From: Oscillospiraceae bacterium
Lineage (GTDB): Bacteria; Bacillota; Clostridia; Oscillospirales; Acutalibacteraceae
Assembly (NCBI GenBank): GCA_910574995.1
Contig: CAJTCS010000003.1
Location: 280,277 to 344,276, forward strand
DNA length: 64,000 nucleotides
Reading direction: 5' to 3'
Below are positions 34,099-43,233 of the stretch, one piece after another. The position numbers and the translations under genes were made by a program. The first letter of the stretch is position 1; the number at the start of each line of letters is the position of its first letter. The notes under the pieces are model-generated. The model had not been told where the DNA came from. It searched no databases and saw only the letters and a list, made by a program, of their open reading frames with translations.

Positions 34099-34179
34099 TA
34101 ATCCAGCGCACTTGCAATTTTTTTGACGTTTTCCAGTATGTTAGCGGTTGGGAACAGGAAAAATGGAAAGGGAAACAAT

Positions 34180-34623
34180 ATGGAGGAGAAAAGTATCAGG
34201 GTCAAGCGGCTGGGGGCGGACGTGGAGCTCCCCCGCCGGGAAACGGCGGGCAGTGCGGGCTTTGACCTGCGGGCCCATATCCAAGAGCCCCTGGCCGTAG
34301 AGCCGGGCGGCTGTGTCATGGTGCCGACGGGCCTGGCGGTGGAGCTTCCCACGGGTTTTGCGGGGATGATGTTTTCCCGCAGCGGGCTGGGGGCCAAGCA
34401 TGGCCTGGTGGTGGCCCAGGGCGTGGGGGTTATCGACAGCGACTATCGGGGGGAGGTGCTGGTGCCCCTGCGCAACCTGGGGCAAAAGCCTTATACGCTG
34501 CAGCCAGGGGAGCGCATGGCCCAGATGATCTTGCTGCCAGTATGCCTGCCGCAAGTGCAAGAGGCGGAAGAGCTTTCCCCCACCCGGCGGGGAGAAGGCG
34601 GTTTTGGCAGTACAGGGAAATAA
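34180..34623 (+). CDS. dut: dUTP diphosphatase
   Basis: 147 residues, trimeric dUTPase. All five motifs are visible: AGSAGFDLRA (I), FSRSGLG (II), GVIDSDYRGEV (III, with the catalytic aspartate), GERMAQMIL (IV) and RRGEGGFGSTG (V, the flexible phosphate-binding tail). It hydrolyses dUTP to dUMP and pyrophosphate, which supplies thymidylate synthesis and keeps uracil out of DNA. GGGA lies about 7 nt before ATG 34180. I could not identify a clear promoter just upstream. Confidence 0.95.
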   Translation: MEEKSIRVKRLGADVELPRRETAGSAGFDLRAHIQEPLAVEPGGCVMVPTGLAVELPTGFAGMMFSRSGLGAKHGLVVAQGVGVIDSDYRGEVLVPLRNLGQKPYTLQPGERMAQMILLPVCLPQVQEAEELSPTRRGEGGFGSTGK

Positions 34624-34706
34624 AGGCATATGTGGTAGGGGAAGCGGGCTTGCCCGGCATATATGCGGGATTTTGCGGGTTTGTGTTTTTTATGTAAACG
34701 TTCCGG

Positions 34707-34735
34707 TTGAGAAATGCCGGGAAATGGGGTATAAT
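34707..34735 (+). promoter_or_regulatory. Sigma-A promoter for mreB
   Basis: TTGAGA (34707-34712), 17 nt, TATAAT (34730-34735). The start of mreB is about 240 nt downstream of the expected transcription start. Confidence 0.7.
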
Positions 34736-34741
34736 ATCCAT

Positions 34742-34981
34742 GTGAGAGCTATCCTGGATGCGCGGCGGTTGCGTTTGCGCGCATCCAGCTGGCAGGGTAC
34801 CTGCTTTCGCCCGCTAAGTTTGCATGGTTGGCTCGCCGCAAAAAGGGATTTTGCGGCTTATACGGAATACACGAGTACCCAGGGGCGCCCCCGCTGGCAT
34901 AGAGGCAGCGGGGCGGCCCCAAAGCTTGAAACCGTAAACTAAACCTCTTATAGATTTTCGGAAAGGCATCGGTAAATAGAA
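34742..34981 (+). promoter_or_regulatory. Long structured 5' leader of mreB
   Basis: The roughly 240-nt untranslated leader can form at least three strong hairpins: CTGGATGCGC (34754-34763) with 34779-34788; GCCGCAAAA (34835-34843) with 34849-34857; and CCCCGCTG (34889-34896) with 34906-34913. No T run follows any of them. The leader holds no ORF of note. I do not recognise a known riboswitch or small RNA; it could be a cis-regulatory RNA or a separate small RNA. Confidence 0.5.
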
Positions 34982-36034
34982 ATGGCAGCGATATCAGGAT
35001 TTTTCTCTATGTTCTCCATGTTTTCCAAGGACATCGGCATCGACCTGGGCACCGCCAACACCTTGGTGTTCATGCGGGGCAAGGGCATTGTCATGCGAGA
35101 GCCCTCGGTGGTGGCGGTAGACGTGCGCACAGACGAGGTTTTGGCTGTGGGCAAGCAGGCCAAGGAAATGCTGGGGCGCACCCCTGGGTCTATCGTGGCG
35201 GTACGGCCCCTAAAGGACGGTGTGATTGCCGACTTTGACGTGACGGCGGCTATGCTGAAATACTTTATCAAAAAGGCGTTAAAGGCCGGGACCCTTAGCC
35301 GGCCCCGCATTGTCATCTGTATCCCCTCGGGCGTGACGGAGGTGGAGCGCCGGGCTGTGGAGGATGCGGCGCGGCAAGCTGGGTCTAACAATGTGGACCT
35401 GGTGGAGGAGCCCATGGCGGCGGCCATCGGGGCGGGACTGCCCGTGGGGGAGGCTACAGGCAGCATGGTGGTGGACATTGGCGGCGGCACCAGCGAGGTG
35501 GCCGTGATTTCTTTGGGGGACATCGTCACCGCCGTTTCTGTGCGCATGGCCGGGGACAAGTTCGACGAGGCTATCGTTACCTACGTAAAAAAGAAGTATA
35601 ACCTGCTTATCGGCGAGCGTACCGCCGAAGAGATCAAGGTGAAGATCGGGTCGGCGTTCCCTACGGAAGAGACCATCAACTCTTTTGTGGAGATCAAGGG
35701 CCGGAACCTGGTGGACGGCCTGCCCAAGAACGTGACCATCCACGCCGACGAGGTGCGGGAGGCGTTGACGGACAGCGTGATGATCGTGGTGGAAGCCATT
35801 AAGGACACGCTGGAGCAGACGCCGCCGGAACTGGCGGCGGACATCATCGACCGGGGCATTATGCTGACGGGGGGCGGCGCGTTGCTGCGGGGCTTGGACC
35901 GGCTGGTAAGCCAGGAAACGGGCATACCCGTGCACGTGGCCGAGCGGCCCCTGGACTGCGTGGTAGAGGGCACGGGCAAAAGCCTGGAGGTAGAACTGCC
36001 CAAATCGTACTACCGGTCCCGGAAGAGGATGTGA
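34982..36034 (+). CDS. mreB: Rod-shape actin homologue MreB
   Basis: 350 residues. Actin-fold motifs: [20 protein letters not shown] (phosphate 1), [39 protein letters not shown] (phosphate 2), [20 protein letters not shown] (adenosine). The short N-terminus [19 protein letters not shown] is an amphipathic, Phe/Met-rich membrane anchor like that of other MreB proteins. MreB filaments direct the elongation machinery with MreC, MreD, RodA and PBP2, and mreC, mreD and a class B PBP follow here. The ribosome-binding site is weak: GAAAGG at 34961 is about 15 nt from ATG 34982, so the start could instead be ATG 35009 or 35018. Confidence 0.95.
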   Translation: MAAISGFFSMFSMFSKDIGIDLGTANTLVFMRGKGIVMREPSVVAVDVRTDEVLAVGKQAKEMLGRTPGSIVAVRPLKDGVIADFDVTAAMLKYFIKKALKAGTLSRPRIVICIPSGVTEVERRAVEDAARQAGSNNVDLVEEPMAAAIGAGLPVGEATGSMVVDIGGGTSEVAVISLGDIVTAVSVRMAGDKFDEAIVTYVKKKYNLLIGERTAEEIKVKIGSAFPTEETINSFVEIKGRNLVDGLPKNVTIHADEVREALTDSVMIVVEAIKDTLEQTPPELAADIIDRGIMLTGGGALLRGLDRLVSQETGIPVHVAERPLDCVVEGTGKSLEVELPKSYYRSRKRM

Positions 36035-36057
36035 GCCAGCGGGGAAGGCAAAAAGGA

Positions 36058-36089
36058 GGACTGCTGTGGGGCCGGGCCCCTGGCAGTCC
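36058..36089 (+). repeat. Hairpin between mreB and mreC
   Basis: GGACTGC (36058-36064) with GCAGTCC (36083-36089), and inside it a GGGGC/GCCCC pairing. There is no T run. It may set the relative amount of MreB and MreCD message, since mreB usually needs far more protein. Confidence 0.4.
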
Positions 36090-36122
36090 ATATCCGTTTG
36101 AAAGGGTCTTTAGGAGGCCGGT

Positions 36123-37019
36123 ATGAAGGATTTTTTTAAAGCGAGCTCGTTCCGGGTGCTGGTCATTTCCATTGTGGTGCTGCTGGGGCTTGTTATCTAC
36201 ACAGCCACAGCGGGCGGTTCCTTCCTGGCAGGGCTGCTGGGATTTGTGTCCGCGCCCATGCAGAGCATTGCCACAGACGTGACCGGGAACGTGACGGAAT
36301 TCCTGGATTTGGACAGCTATTCCAAAGAGGAGCTGAAAGCCTTGGTGGGGCAGCTGCAGCAAGAACGCAGCACCTTGACGCAGCAGCTGGTAGAACTGGA
36401 GGAAAAACGGCGGGAGAACGAGCAGCTGAAGAAACAGCTGCAGATATCCCAGCTGGAGCCGGAGAATGAGATGCGCTCGGCTACGGTGATCGGCCGGGAC
36501 CCCAACGACGTGTTCTACGGCTTTTCCATAGATAAGGGCACCCTGGCCGGGGTAAGCGTGGGCGACCCGGTGATTACCGGGCAGGGGCTGGTGGGGGTGG
36601 TGTCCCAGGTATACGCCACCAGCAGCATGGTAACCTGCCTGCTTTCTGAAGATATACAGGTGGCGGCGGTGTCCATTGACAGGCAGGAAAGCGGCGTGGT
36701 AACCAGCAACATCATCACAGCCAGTTCTGGCCTTTTACGCCTGAACTACCTGGCCAACGACACCCAGCTGGAGGCGGGGGACGTCATCACGACCTCTGGG
36801 GCGGGGGGGACATATCCCGCCAACATCATCATCGGGCAGGTGCAAAGCGTAGAGAAATCAGAGCATGACATCTCTAAATATGCGGTGGTAAAGCCTTATG
36901 AGGACCTGCAAAACGTGAAGGACGTACAGGTGATCGTCAGCTTCCCGGGCAAGGGCGAGGAGGCCCCCAGCCTGCCTGTAGAGGAAGCGCCGCCGTCTGG
37001 CGAGGAGGACGGGGAATGA
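36123..37019 (+). CDS. mreC: Cell shape protein MreC
   Basis: 298 residues: a short cytoplasmic start, one membrane segment (about residues 10-30), a coiled coil (about 55-105, ALVGQLQQERSTLTQQLVELEEK and onward), then the two beta-barrel domains. IGRDPNDVFYGFSIDKGTLAGVSVGDPVI is the hallmark of the first barrel. The last 25 residues are Glu/Pro-rich. MreC sits outside the membrane and binds PBP2. AGGAGG lies just before ATG 36123. Its stop overlaps the mreD start (ATGA). Confidence 0.94.
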   Translation: MKDFFKASSFRVLVISIVVLLGLVIYTATAGGSFLAGLLGFVSAPMQSIATDVTGNVTEFLDLDSYSKEELKALVGQLQQERSTLTQQLVELEEKRRENEQLKKQLQISQLEPENEMRSATVIGRDPNDVFYGFSIDKGTLAGVSVGDPVITGQGLVGVVSQVYATSSMVTCLLSEDIQVAAVSIDRQESGVVTSNIITASSGLLRLNYLANDTQLEAGDVITTSGAGGTYPANIIIGQVQSVEKSEHDISKYAVVKPYEDLQNVKDVQVIVSFPGKGEEAPSLPVEEAPPSGEEDGE

Positions 37020-37531
37020 GGGACTTCAACCGGGTCATCCGTTATCTGGCCTATACGTTGGAGCTGCTGGTGTTGTTTATGCTGCAGGAGACGCCCGGGC
37101 TGCTGCCCCACATCTATGGGGTGCGGCCGGTGCTGCTGCTGCCGGCGGTGGCGGCTATCGCCTTGTTCGAGGAAGAGCTGCCCGCCATGGCTTTCGGCAT
37201 AGTGGGCGGGCTTTTCTGCGATTTCGGCCTGGCGTGCCCCTTGGGGTTCCATGGGGCGGTGTTGGCGGCGCTGTGTTTTTTTGTCAGCATACAAAGCCGG
37301 GCCTTTTTGCAGGTGAACCTGGTAACGGCCATCCTGACCGGGGTGTGGACCATCGCGGTGGTGGTAGGGGCCCAATGGCTGTTCCTGTATTATTTCTCCT
37401 ACTCTATGCCGGCCTACGCGTTTACCCACCATTATGTACCAAAATACTTCTACACCTTGCTGTTCATGCCCTTGCTGTACTTGCTGAACCGTGGGCTTTC
37501 CCAAGCGGTGCGGGCCCAGGACCATTCGTGA
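37016..37531 (+). CDS. mreD: Rod-shape protein MreD
   Basis: 171 residues, about five or six membrane segments. The family is poorly conserved, but the position right after mreC with a 4-bp overlap, the length and the pattern RPVLLLPAVAAIALFEEELPAMAFGIVGGLFCDFGLA (a conserved Gly/Asp segment of MreD) support it. It works with MreC and the PBP in wall elongation. Confidence 0.88.
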   Translation: MRDFNRVIRYLAYTLELLVLFMLQETPGLLPHIYGVRPVLLLPAVAAIALFEEELPAMAFGIVGGLFCDFGLACPLGFHGAVLAALCFFVSIQSRAFLQVNLVTAILTGVWTIAVVVGAQWLFLYYFSYSMPAYAFTHHYVPKYFYTLLFMPLLYLLNRGLSQAVRAQDHS

Positions 37532-37846
37532 CACGGGGCGTTGCCGCCAGGGCCGGCCGCTGCTGTTTGCCCATGGCCTGAACGGGCGGCGGGAGTTTTT
37601 ACTAGGGCTTGTTTGAAAATAGAGAAAGTGCCGGAATTTTTGTTCAAAACGGAGCGGTTTCAAGGCGGGAACCGCAAGAAAACTTTCGGTTTTCGAGGAT
37701 TTCCAACACAGGAAACGCCCGTTTTGGGCAAAAAGACGGTGTTTGCGATTTTTCACACGAGCCCCTAAGATGGGTAAGGGCCTTTTACCAAAAATCTCTT
37801 ATCCGGAGGGTTGGGGGGAAGGCCCCAACCGGAAGGGGGAAAACCT
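37532..37846. other. 315-bp gap between mreD and the PBP gene
   Basis: No gene. Just before the ribosome-binding site an 8-bp hairpin, GGTTGGGG (37809-37816) with CCCCAACC (37823-37830), stands 16 nt from the start codon. I see no convincing promoter or poly-T terminator in the rest. Confidence 0.4.
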
Positions 37847-40270
37847 ATGCCAACGCCGAAATTGAAAAAACCGGGGCGGTATGCCGTGTGCGTCATGCTT
37901 CTGTTATTGATTTTCGCAGGGTATGAACTGCGGTTGATGCAATGGCAGCTGATAGACGGCGATAAGTACGAGCAGCAAGCCCTTAGCAGCCTGACGGACA
38001 CGGTAGAGATCGACGCAGCCCGGGGGGAAATCTGGGACCGGAACGGCAACGTGCTGGCTGGGAACCGTACTTCCTATGATATCATCTATAACGCCATGTA
38101 TATGGACTATACCCCTGGCAGGCGCAACACCACTATCCTGGAGGTGGTGGACCTGTTGGAGGAGAACGGCCAGAAGTGGGTGGACAGGCTCCCCATCGAC
38201 CTGGACGAGGGGGGCAACTATGTCTTTCGTGAGGGCAGCGAAAGGGAGATCGCCACGCTGAAAGGGAAGGACATGCTGAACCTGGCGGACTATGCCACAG
38301 CCCAGGACTGCATGAACGAGCTGGCCAGGCTGTATGGCTGCCAGGGTTTTTCCTCCCGGGACATCCGCACCATCACCTCTGTGCGGTACAACATGACGCA
38401 AAGCGCCTATTCCCGCACCAACCCCTATACCATTGCCCAAGATGTTTCCCCAGAGACGGTGGGCATCATCAGCGAAAAAGCCAGCCAGTGGCCGGGCATC
38501 GAGGTGAAAGTCAGCGTGGCCCGGTATAACTGTGAAGACGGCACCCTGGCGCCCCATGTACTGGGCAGCACAGGCTTGATTTCCGCCGAGCAGTACCAGC
38601 AGGCTGTGGACAACGGGACAGCCTACAGCTATAAGGACAACATATCCGGGTATAAATGGACGGATACCATTGGCCAGGGCGGGGCCGAGGAGGCATTTGA
38701 AAGCCAGCTGCGGGGCAAGCGGGGACAGCAGTCTATCTTTACCGACGAAAGCGGCGACGTGACCAGTACGGCTCTTACCATCCAACCGGAAGAGGGCCGC
38801 ACCGTGCAGCTGACCATCGACAGCGAACTGCAGCGGGTGGCGAACCTGTCTTTGGAAAAGAACATCTTAGGCAACAAGGACGCCCGTAAAAGCATTGCCG
38901 GGGCGGCGGTGGTGATGGATGTGGAGAACTTTGACGTGCTGGCCTGCAGCACCTATCCCACTTATGACCTGAACCTGTATAACAACGACAATAAATACTA
39001 TAATGCCCTTTTGGAGGATGAAAGCCGCCCCTTGTTCAACCGGGCCCTGGACGGCCAGTTCACCCCTGGCTCTGTCTTTAAGCCGTTGGTGGCCATCGCC
39101 GGCCTGCAGGAGGGCATTTTCAGTTCAGGCGACGCCCTGTATGACTGCGACCGGAAATTTGAATATTACGATCTGACTTTGCGCTGTACGGACTACCACG
39201 GCATGACCAATGTATACGGGGCCATCGCGGGCTCGTGCAACGCTTATTTCTGCCAGGCGGGCCTGGACATTACCATAAAGAAGCTGGACGCATATGCGGA
39301 GTATTTCGGGCTGGGCCAGCCTACTGGCGTGGAGCTTTCCGAGGTGACGGGCATCATGTCCAACCCCCAGGAGTATATGGAACAGCATGACGGCGCTTCT
39401 TGGACCGACGGTGTGACGGCCCAGGCGGCCATCGGCCAGGCGGACAACATGTTCACCCCCATCCAGCTGGCCACCTATTGCGCCACGATCGCCAACGGCG
39501 GCGTGCGCAAACAGGCCCACTTTTTGGACAAGCTGTGGGACTATACCGGCACCGAGCTAGTCGAGGATTTCCAATCCCCAGTGGTGATGGACGCAGGTAT
39601 TTCCAGCGACGTGCTGGGGGTGGTGTGGGAGGCTATGCGCCAGGTGTGCGTAAGCGGCACGGCCCGCAGCGTGTTTGCCGATTACCCTGTTACTGTAGCG
39701 GCCAAAACCGGTACCGCCGAGACCTCCCAGGACCCGGAGGAGGGCGGCACCCAGGCCAACCTGAGTTTTATCTGTTTCGCCCCCATGGAGGACCCGGAGA
39801 TTGCCGTGGCCGTTATGCTGGAGCATGCCAACAAGGGCAACTATGCTATGAATGTGGCCAAGGATATCCTGGACCAGTATTTCGGCTTCTATACCTGGGA
39901 CGAGGACGGCAACCGCCGTAACCAAGACGGCAAGCGGGTAGACGACGAGGGGCAGGTGCTCCCTGGCCAGGACGACCAGGAGGACGGCGACGGGGAAGGC
40001 TCTCCAGGCGAAAACAACCCTGGCGCCAGCCCTTCTGAAGATGGGCCCAGCCCCTCCCCCACGCCCTCCCGGGGGAACGACATACCGGACGAGCCCTATA
40101 CCGGGCAGGCGCCGTCTTCCCAGCCGGAGGGGGCGGGGGCGTCCCCCTCCCCCAGCCCCAATAACGCCCCGGCAGGCGCACCCTATTACAAGGGCGGGGC
40201 AGGCCGGGCAGGGGATCTGGACTCCAGCGGCCCGGAAGGGACGGCCAGTTCGGAAGGGGCGGGGCCGTAG
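37847..40270 (+). CDS. mrdA: Class B penicillin-binding protein 2 (elongasome transpeptidase) with long C-terminal tail
   Basis: 807 residues. One membrane segment (about 13-32), the PBP dimerisation domain (about 50-250), then the transpeptidase: SVFK (nucleophile serine in FTPGSVFKPLV), SCN (GSCNAYFCQ) and KTGT (AAKTGTAETSQ). The catalytic domain ends near residue 680. The remaining 125 residues are low complexity, first acidic (DDQEDGDGEG), then Ser/Pro-rich (SPSEDGPSPSPTPSR), an extension that typical PBP2 proteins lack. It would crosslink peptidoglycan at the lateral wall with RodA and MreBCD; the tail lies outside the membrane. GGAAGGGGG at 37831-37839 lies 7 nt before ATG 37847. A strong terminator follows at 40300. 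Confidence 0.92.
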   Translation: MPTPKLKKPGRYAVCVMLLLLIFAGYELRLMQWQLIDGDKYEQQALSSLTDTVEIDAARGEIWDRNGNVLAGNRTSYDIIYNAMYMDYTPGRRNTTILEVVDLLEENGQKWVDRLPIDLDEGGNYVFREGSEREIATLKGKDMLNLADYATAQDCMNELARLYGCQGFSSRDIRTITSVRYNMTQSAYSRTNPYTIAQDVSPETVGIISEKASQWPGIEVKVSVARYNCEDGTLAPHVLGSTGLISAEQYQQAVDNGTAYSYKDNISGYKWTDTIGQGGAEEAFESQLRGKRGQQSIFTDESGDVTSTALTIQPEEGRTVQLTIDSELQRVANLSLEKNILGNKDARKSIAGAAVVMDVENFDVLACSTYPTYDLNLYNNDNKYYNALLEDESRPLFNRALDGQFTPGSVFKPLVAIAGLQEGIFSSGDALYDCDRKFEYYDLTLRCTDYHGMTNVYGAIAGSCNAYFCQAGLDITIKKLDAYAEYFGLGQPTGVELSEVTGIMSNPQEYMEQHDGASWTDGVTAQAAIGQADNMFTPIQLATYCATIANGGVRKQAHFLDKLWDYTGTELVEDFQSPVVMDAGISSDVLGVVWEAMRQVCVSGTARSVFADYPVTVAAKTGTAETSQDPEEGGTQANLSFICFAPMEDPEIAVAVMLEHANKGNYAMNVAKDILDQYFGFYTWDEDGNRRNQDGKRVDDEGQVLPGQDDQEDGDGEGSPGENNPGASPSEDGPSPSPTPSRGNDIPDEPYTGQAPSSQPEGAGASPSPSPNNAPAGAPYYKGGAGRAGDLDSSGPEGTASSEGAGP

Positions 40271-40299
40271 AGGCGGCGCTTTCCCTCTTAGCCGGCACG

Positions 40300-40328
40300 A
40301 CCAGCCCCAGGTTCTGGGGCTGGTTTTT
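40300..40328 (+). terminator. Intrinsic terminator after the PBP gene
   Basis: ACCAGCCCCAG (40300-40310), loop GTT, CTGGGGCTGGT (40314-40324), then TTTT: a perfect 11-bp stem. Confidence 0.9.
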
Positions 40329-40405
40329 AAATTTCTTTTTGCCAAATAAGGCAAGGTTTTGTTAGGAATTTGACACAGTATTTGCGAAAACCAGAATATT
40401 TCTTT

Positions 40406-40434
40406 TTGACAATTTGGCTTCTATGTGTTAAGAT
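40406..40434 (+). promoter_or_regulatory. Sigma-A promoter for the MinD-type gene
   Basis: TTGACA (40406-40411), 17 nt, TAAGAT (40429-40434), with TGT before the -10 (extended -10). The start codon is 24 nt downstream. Confidence 0.75.
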
Positions 40435-40457
40435 GGTAAGCGGAGGTGGAGTTTCTC

Positions 40458-41192
40458 ATGGGAGTATCAGCAGTGGTCACCTCTGGGAAAGGCGGTGTGG
40501 GCAAGTCCACCGTATCCTTGGGGCTGGGGCAGGCTTTAGCCCAACGGGGACGCAGGGTGCTTTTGGTAGACTGCGACGCGGGCCTGCGCAGCCTGGACCG
40601 TATGACGGGCACGGAAGAGGGCCTGGTATTTGACTTGGCCGATGTGGTGTCGGGGCGTTGCGCCCCGGCAGAGGCGATTTACCCCTGTGGGGAAGGGCAG
40701 CTGTTTTTGCTGCCTGCCCCAGCCAGCGGGGAAGGGCTGGTGTTCCCGGCGGTGATGCGCCGCCTGGTACCCATGTTAAAGCAATATTACGATTATGTGC
40801 TGTTGGATTCCCCCGCGGGAGTGGGGGAAGGCTTCCGGTCTGCGGCCTGCGGGGCCGACCGGGCGCTGGTGGTATGCAGCCCGGATCCGGTATCGGTGCG
40901 GGGTGCTGCCACAGCAAACGCCCAACTGCGGAAGCTGGACGTGGAGGACAGGCGGCTGGTGATCAACCGGTTTGCCAACGGGCCCTTCCAAAAAGCGGGC
41001 GCGTACCCGGACCTGGACGGCGTCATTGACGGAACGGGGGTACGGCTGTTGGGACTGGTGCCGGAGGACGGGGCCTTGGCCCGGTTTTTACAGGGCAAGC
41101 CTGTGCCGGAAGACAGCCCAGGCGTAAAAGCCTTGCGCCGTATAGCGGGCAGGCTGGAAGGGGAGTCCATCCCGGTACCGGAAGTGGTATGA
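40458..41192 (+). CDS. minD: MinD-type septum-site ATPase
   Basis: 244 residues. The deviant Walker A is KGGVGKST (residues about 10-17), with DCDAGLRSLDRMTG, and the MinD switch sequence DSPAGVGEGFRSAACGADRALVVCSPD. LVINRF is the usual guanine/adenine-side motif. The C-terminus (RRIAGRLEGESIPVPEVV) lacks an obvious Lys/Phe-rich amphipathic helix of the kind with which MinD binds membranes, and the protein is about 20 residues shorter than standard MinD. No minC, minE or divIVA is present in the window. GGAGGTGGAG at 40442-40451 sets ATG 40458, not the GTG at 40446. Its position after mreBCD-PBP fits a Min protein. Confidence 0.83.
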   Translation: MGVSAVVTSGKGGVGKSTVSLGLGQALAQRGRRVLLVDCDAGLRSLDRMTGTEEGLVFDLADVVSGRCAPAEAIYPCGEGQLFLLPAPASGEGLVFPAVMRRLVPMLKQYYDYVLLDSPAGVGEGFRSAACGADRALVVCSPDPVSVRGAATANAQLRKLDVEDRRLVINRFANGPFQKAGAYPDLDGVIDGTGVRLLGLVPEDGALARFLQGKPVPEDSPGVKALRRIAGRLEGESIPVPEVV

Positions 41193-41220
41193 GGTTGTAT
41201 TGCCGAGGCGCGGGTGAGAG

Positions 41221-41259
41221 GCAAAAGGGGGTTTTAACGATACGTCCCCTTTTGCTTTT
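41221..41259 (+). terminator. Intrinsic terminator after minD
   Basis: GCAAAAGGGG (41221-41230) with CCCCTTTTGC (41246-41255), 10 bp, loop 15 nt, followed by TTTT. Confidence 0.7.
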
Positions 41260-41372
41260 CGAGCAACGCGGCTGGGCGGTTATAAAGCCGTATGGAAAAA
41301 GGTTGTATTGGGAAAAGCTTTACGGGAAAAGCCCGATGGCTATTCTGTTTTGTTGGGAGGAGAGGTTTACAC

Positions 41373-41771
41373 ATGAACATCGCATTGACTGCCCACGACG
41401 CAAAGAAAGAGCTGATGGTACAGTTCTGCATTGCCTATTGCGGCATACTCAGCCGCCATAACCTGTGCGGCACCGGGACCACTGGCAAAATGGTGGCGGA
41501 GGCCACCGGGCTGGAGCTGCAGCGGTTTTTAAGCGGGCCCCAGGGGGGCGACCAGCAGGTGGCGGCGCGCATTGCCTGCAATGAGATTGACCTGCTGCTT
41601 TTTTTCCGGGACCCCTTGAACCCTAAGCCTCATGAGCCCAATGACATGAACTTGCTGCGCCTATGCGACATGCATAACATCCCGGTGGCCACCAACATCG
41701 CCACGGCCGAGGTGTTGGTGCATGGCTTAGAACGGGGGGACCTGGACTGGCGGGACATTGTGAAAACCTGA
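41373..41771 (+). CDS. mgsA: Methylglyoxal synthase
   Basis: 132 residues. It converts dihydroxyacetone phosphate to methylglyoxal and phosphate, an overflow route that bypasses lower glycolysis. Family motifs: [28 protein letters not shown] (phosphate binding), [13 protein letters not shown] with the catalytic aspartate, and [28 protein letters not shown] at 41355-41365 lies 7 nt before ATG 41373. It stands between minD's terminator and hisS; no separate promoter was recognised. Confidence 0.95.
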   Translation: MNIALTAHDAKKELMVQFCIAYCGILSRHNLCGTGTTGKMVAEATGLELQRFLSGPQGGDQQVAARIACNEIDLLLFFRDPLNPKPHEPNDMNLLRLCDMHNIPVATNIATAEVLVHGLERGDLDWRDIVKT

Positions 41772-41890
41772 CGCCATACCGGGGCGGCTAAAAATAGGCC
41801 GCCGTATCTGAATGGCAGGATAGACGGGCATCGGGAAAGAGGCTTGACAAGCCCGGCGGCTTGCGCGGGGCCAGGAAAGGAGAAAGGGAT

Positions 41891-43177
41891 ATGGAACTTT
41901 TGACAAAGGCCCCCAAGGGCACGGTAGACGTGGCCCCGGGGGCTGCGGAGAAATGGCAAGCCGTAGAGGCGGTGTTAAAAAGCGAAGCGGAATTGAACGG
42001 GTTTGGGGAGATACGGACGCCGGTGTTTGAGCATACCGAGCTTTTCCTGCGGGGTGTGGGGGACACGACCGACGTGGTGGAAAAGCAAATGTACACCTTC
42101 ACAGACAAGGGGGGGCGTTCCGTTACCTTGCGGCCGGAGGGCACTGCCGGGGCTGTGCGGGCGATGCTGGAAAACGGCCTGTATAACGCCGGGTACCCGG
42201 TGAAACTGTATTACCTTACCTCTTGCTACCGGTATGAAAAGCCCCAGGCTGGCCGCCTGCGGGAGCTGCATCAATTTGGGGTGGAAATGTTCGGCGCGGC
42301 CGAGCCCGCCGCCGACGTACAAGTGATCGCCCTGGCGCTGTCGGCTTTCAAGCGGCTGGGCCTGGCGGACGTGGGGCTGCAATTGAATTCCATCGGCTGC
42401 CCAGCGTGCCGGAAGGAATACCACAAGGCGCTACAAGAGTATTTCACCGCCTATAAGGATCAGCTGTGCGAAACCTGCTTGTCCCGCCTGGACCGCAACC
42501 CCATGCGCATTTTAGACTGTAAAAGCCCGGTTTGCCAGGGGATCGCGGCGGGTGCGCCCAAAATTACGGACTATTTGTGCGGGGACTGTAAGGCCCATTT
42601 CGCCAAGGTGCAAGAGTATCTGACGGCATTGGGCGTTGCATACGAGATAGACCCCGGCCTGGTGCGGGGGCTGGACTATTACACCCGGACAGTGTTCGAA
42701 TTCCCCTCGAAAACCCTGGGCTTCGCTTTGGGCGGCGGGGGCCGGTATGATGGCCTGGTAGAAGAGATGGGGGGCAAGCCTACCCCAGGGCTGGGCTTCG
42801 GCCTGGGGCTGGACCGCATCTTGATGGCGCTGGATGCCCAAGGGGCGGAGTTCCCCGGCGCCACCCGGTGCGAGGTGTACATCGCCGCCATGGGGGAAAA
42901 GGCCCAGCAACAGGCGTTTGTACTAATGGACAAGCTGCACCAGTGCGGCGTGCCCGCCGACTGTGACCTGTGCGCCCGGGGCTTGAAGGCCCAGATGAAA
43001 TATGCCGACCGCATTGGGGCCCAATACACCATGGTGCTGGGGGACAACGAATTGGAAGCTGGGAAAGCGGAATTGAAAAATATGAGGACTGGCGGAAAGG
43101 TAGAGCTGTCCATTGGGGAAGACTTTGTAGATAGTTACCTGACAGCCAGTACCGCCCAGGAAGGCCTGGCTTTCTAA
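41891..43177 (+). CDS. hisS: Histidyl-tRNA synthetase
   Basis: 428 residues, class II aminoacyl-tRNA synthetase. APKGTVDVAPG at the start, motif 2 in TSCYRYEKPQAGRLRELHQFGVE, histidine-A loop RGLDYYTRTVFEF and motif 3 with GLGFGLGLDRI. The C-terminal anticodon-binding domain (about 330-420, CEVYIAAMGEKAQQQAF) is present, which argues for a true synthetase rather than the HisZ paralogue. AAAGGAGAAAGGG lies just before ATG 41891. I saw no T-box leader in the 119 bp upstream. The operon ends at the terminator at 43195. Confidence 0.95.
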   Translation: MELLTKAPKGTVDVAPGAAEKWQAVEAVLKSEAELNGFGEIRTPVFEHTELFLRGVGDTTDVVEKQMYTFTDKGGRSVTLRPEGTAGAVRAMLENGLYNAGYPVKLYYLTSCYRYEKPQAGRLRELHQFGVEMFGAAEPAADVQVIALALSAFKRLGLADVGLQLNSIGCPACRKEYHKALQEYFTAYKDQLCETCLSRLDRNPMRILDCKSPVCQGIAAGAPKITDYLCGDCKAHFAKVQEYLTALGVAYEIDPGLVRGLDYYTRTVFEFPSKTLGFALGGGGRYDGLVEEMGGKPTPGLGFGLGLDRILMALDAQGAEFPGATRCEVYIAAMGEKAQQQAFVLMDKLHQCGVPADCDLCARGLKAQMKYADRIGAQYTMVLGDNELEAGKAELKNMRTGGKVELSIGEDFVDSYLTASTAQEGLAF

Positions 43178-43194
43178 GGCCCAACCAAGAATAA

Positions 43195-43226
43195 AAAGGC
43201 AGGAGGGGGACGTCCCTCCTGCCTTT
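43195..43226. terminator. Bidirectional intrinsic terminator
   Basis: AAAGGCAGGAGGG (43195-43207), loop of 6, CCCTCCTGCCTTT (43214-43226), a perfect 13-bp stem flanked by A and T tracts, between the convergent hisS and oxidoreductase genes. Confidence 0.88.
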
Positions 43227-43233
43227 CTATATT

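Noticed and set aside
41772..41890. T-box leader upstream of hisS
   Set aside because: The gap is only 119 bp and shows no T-box sequence, specifier stem or terminator.
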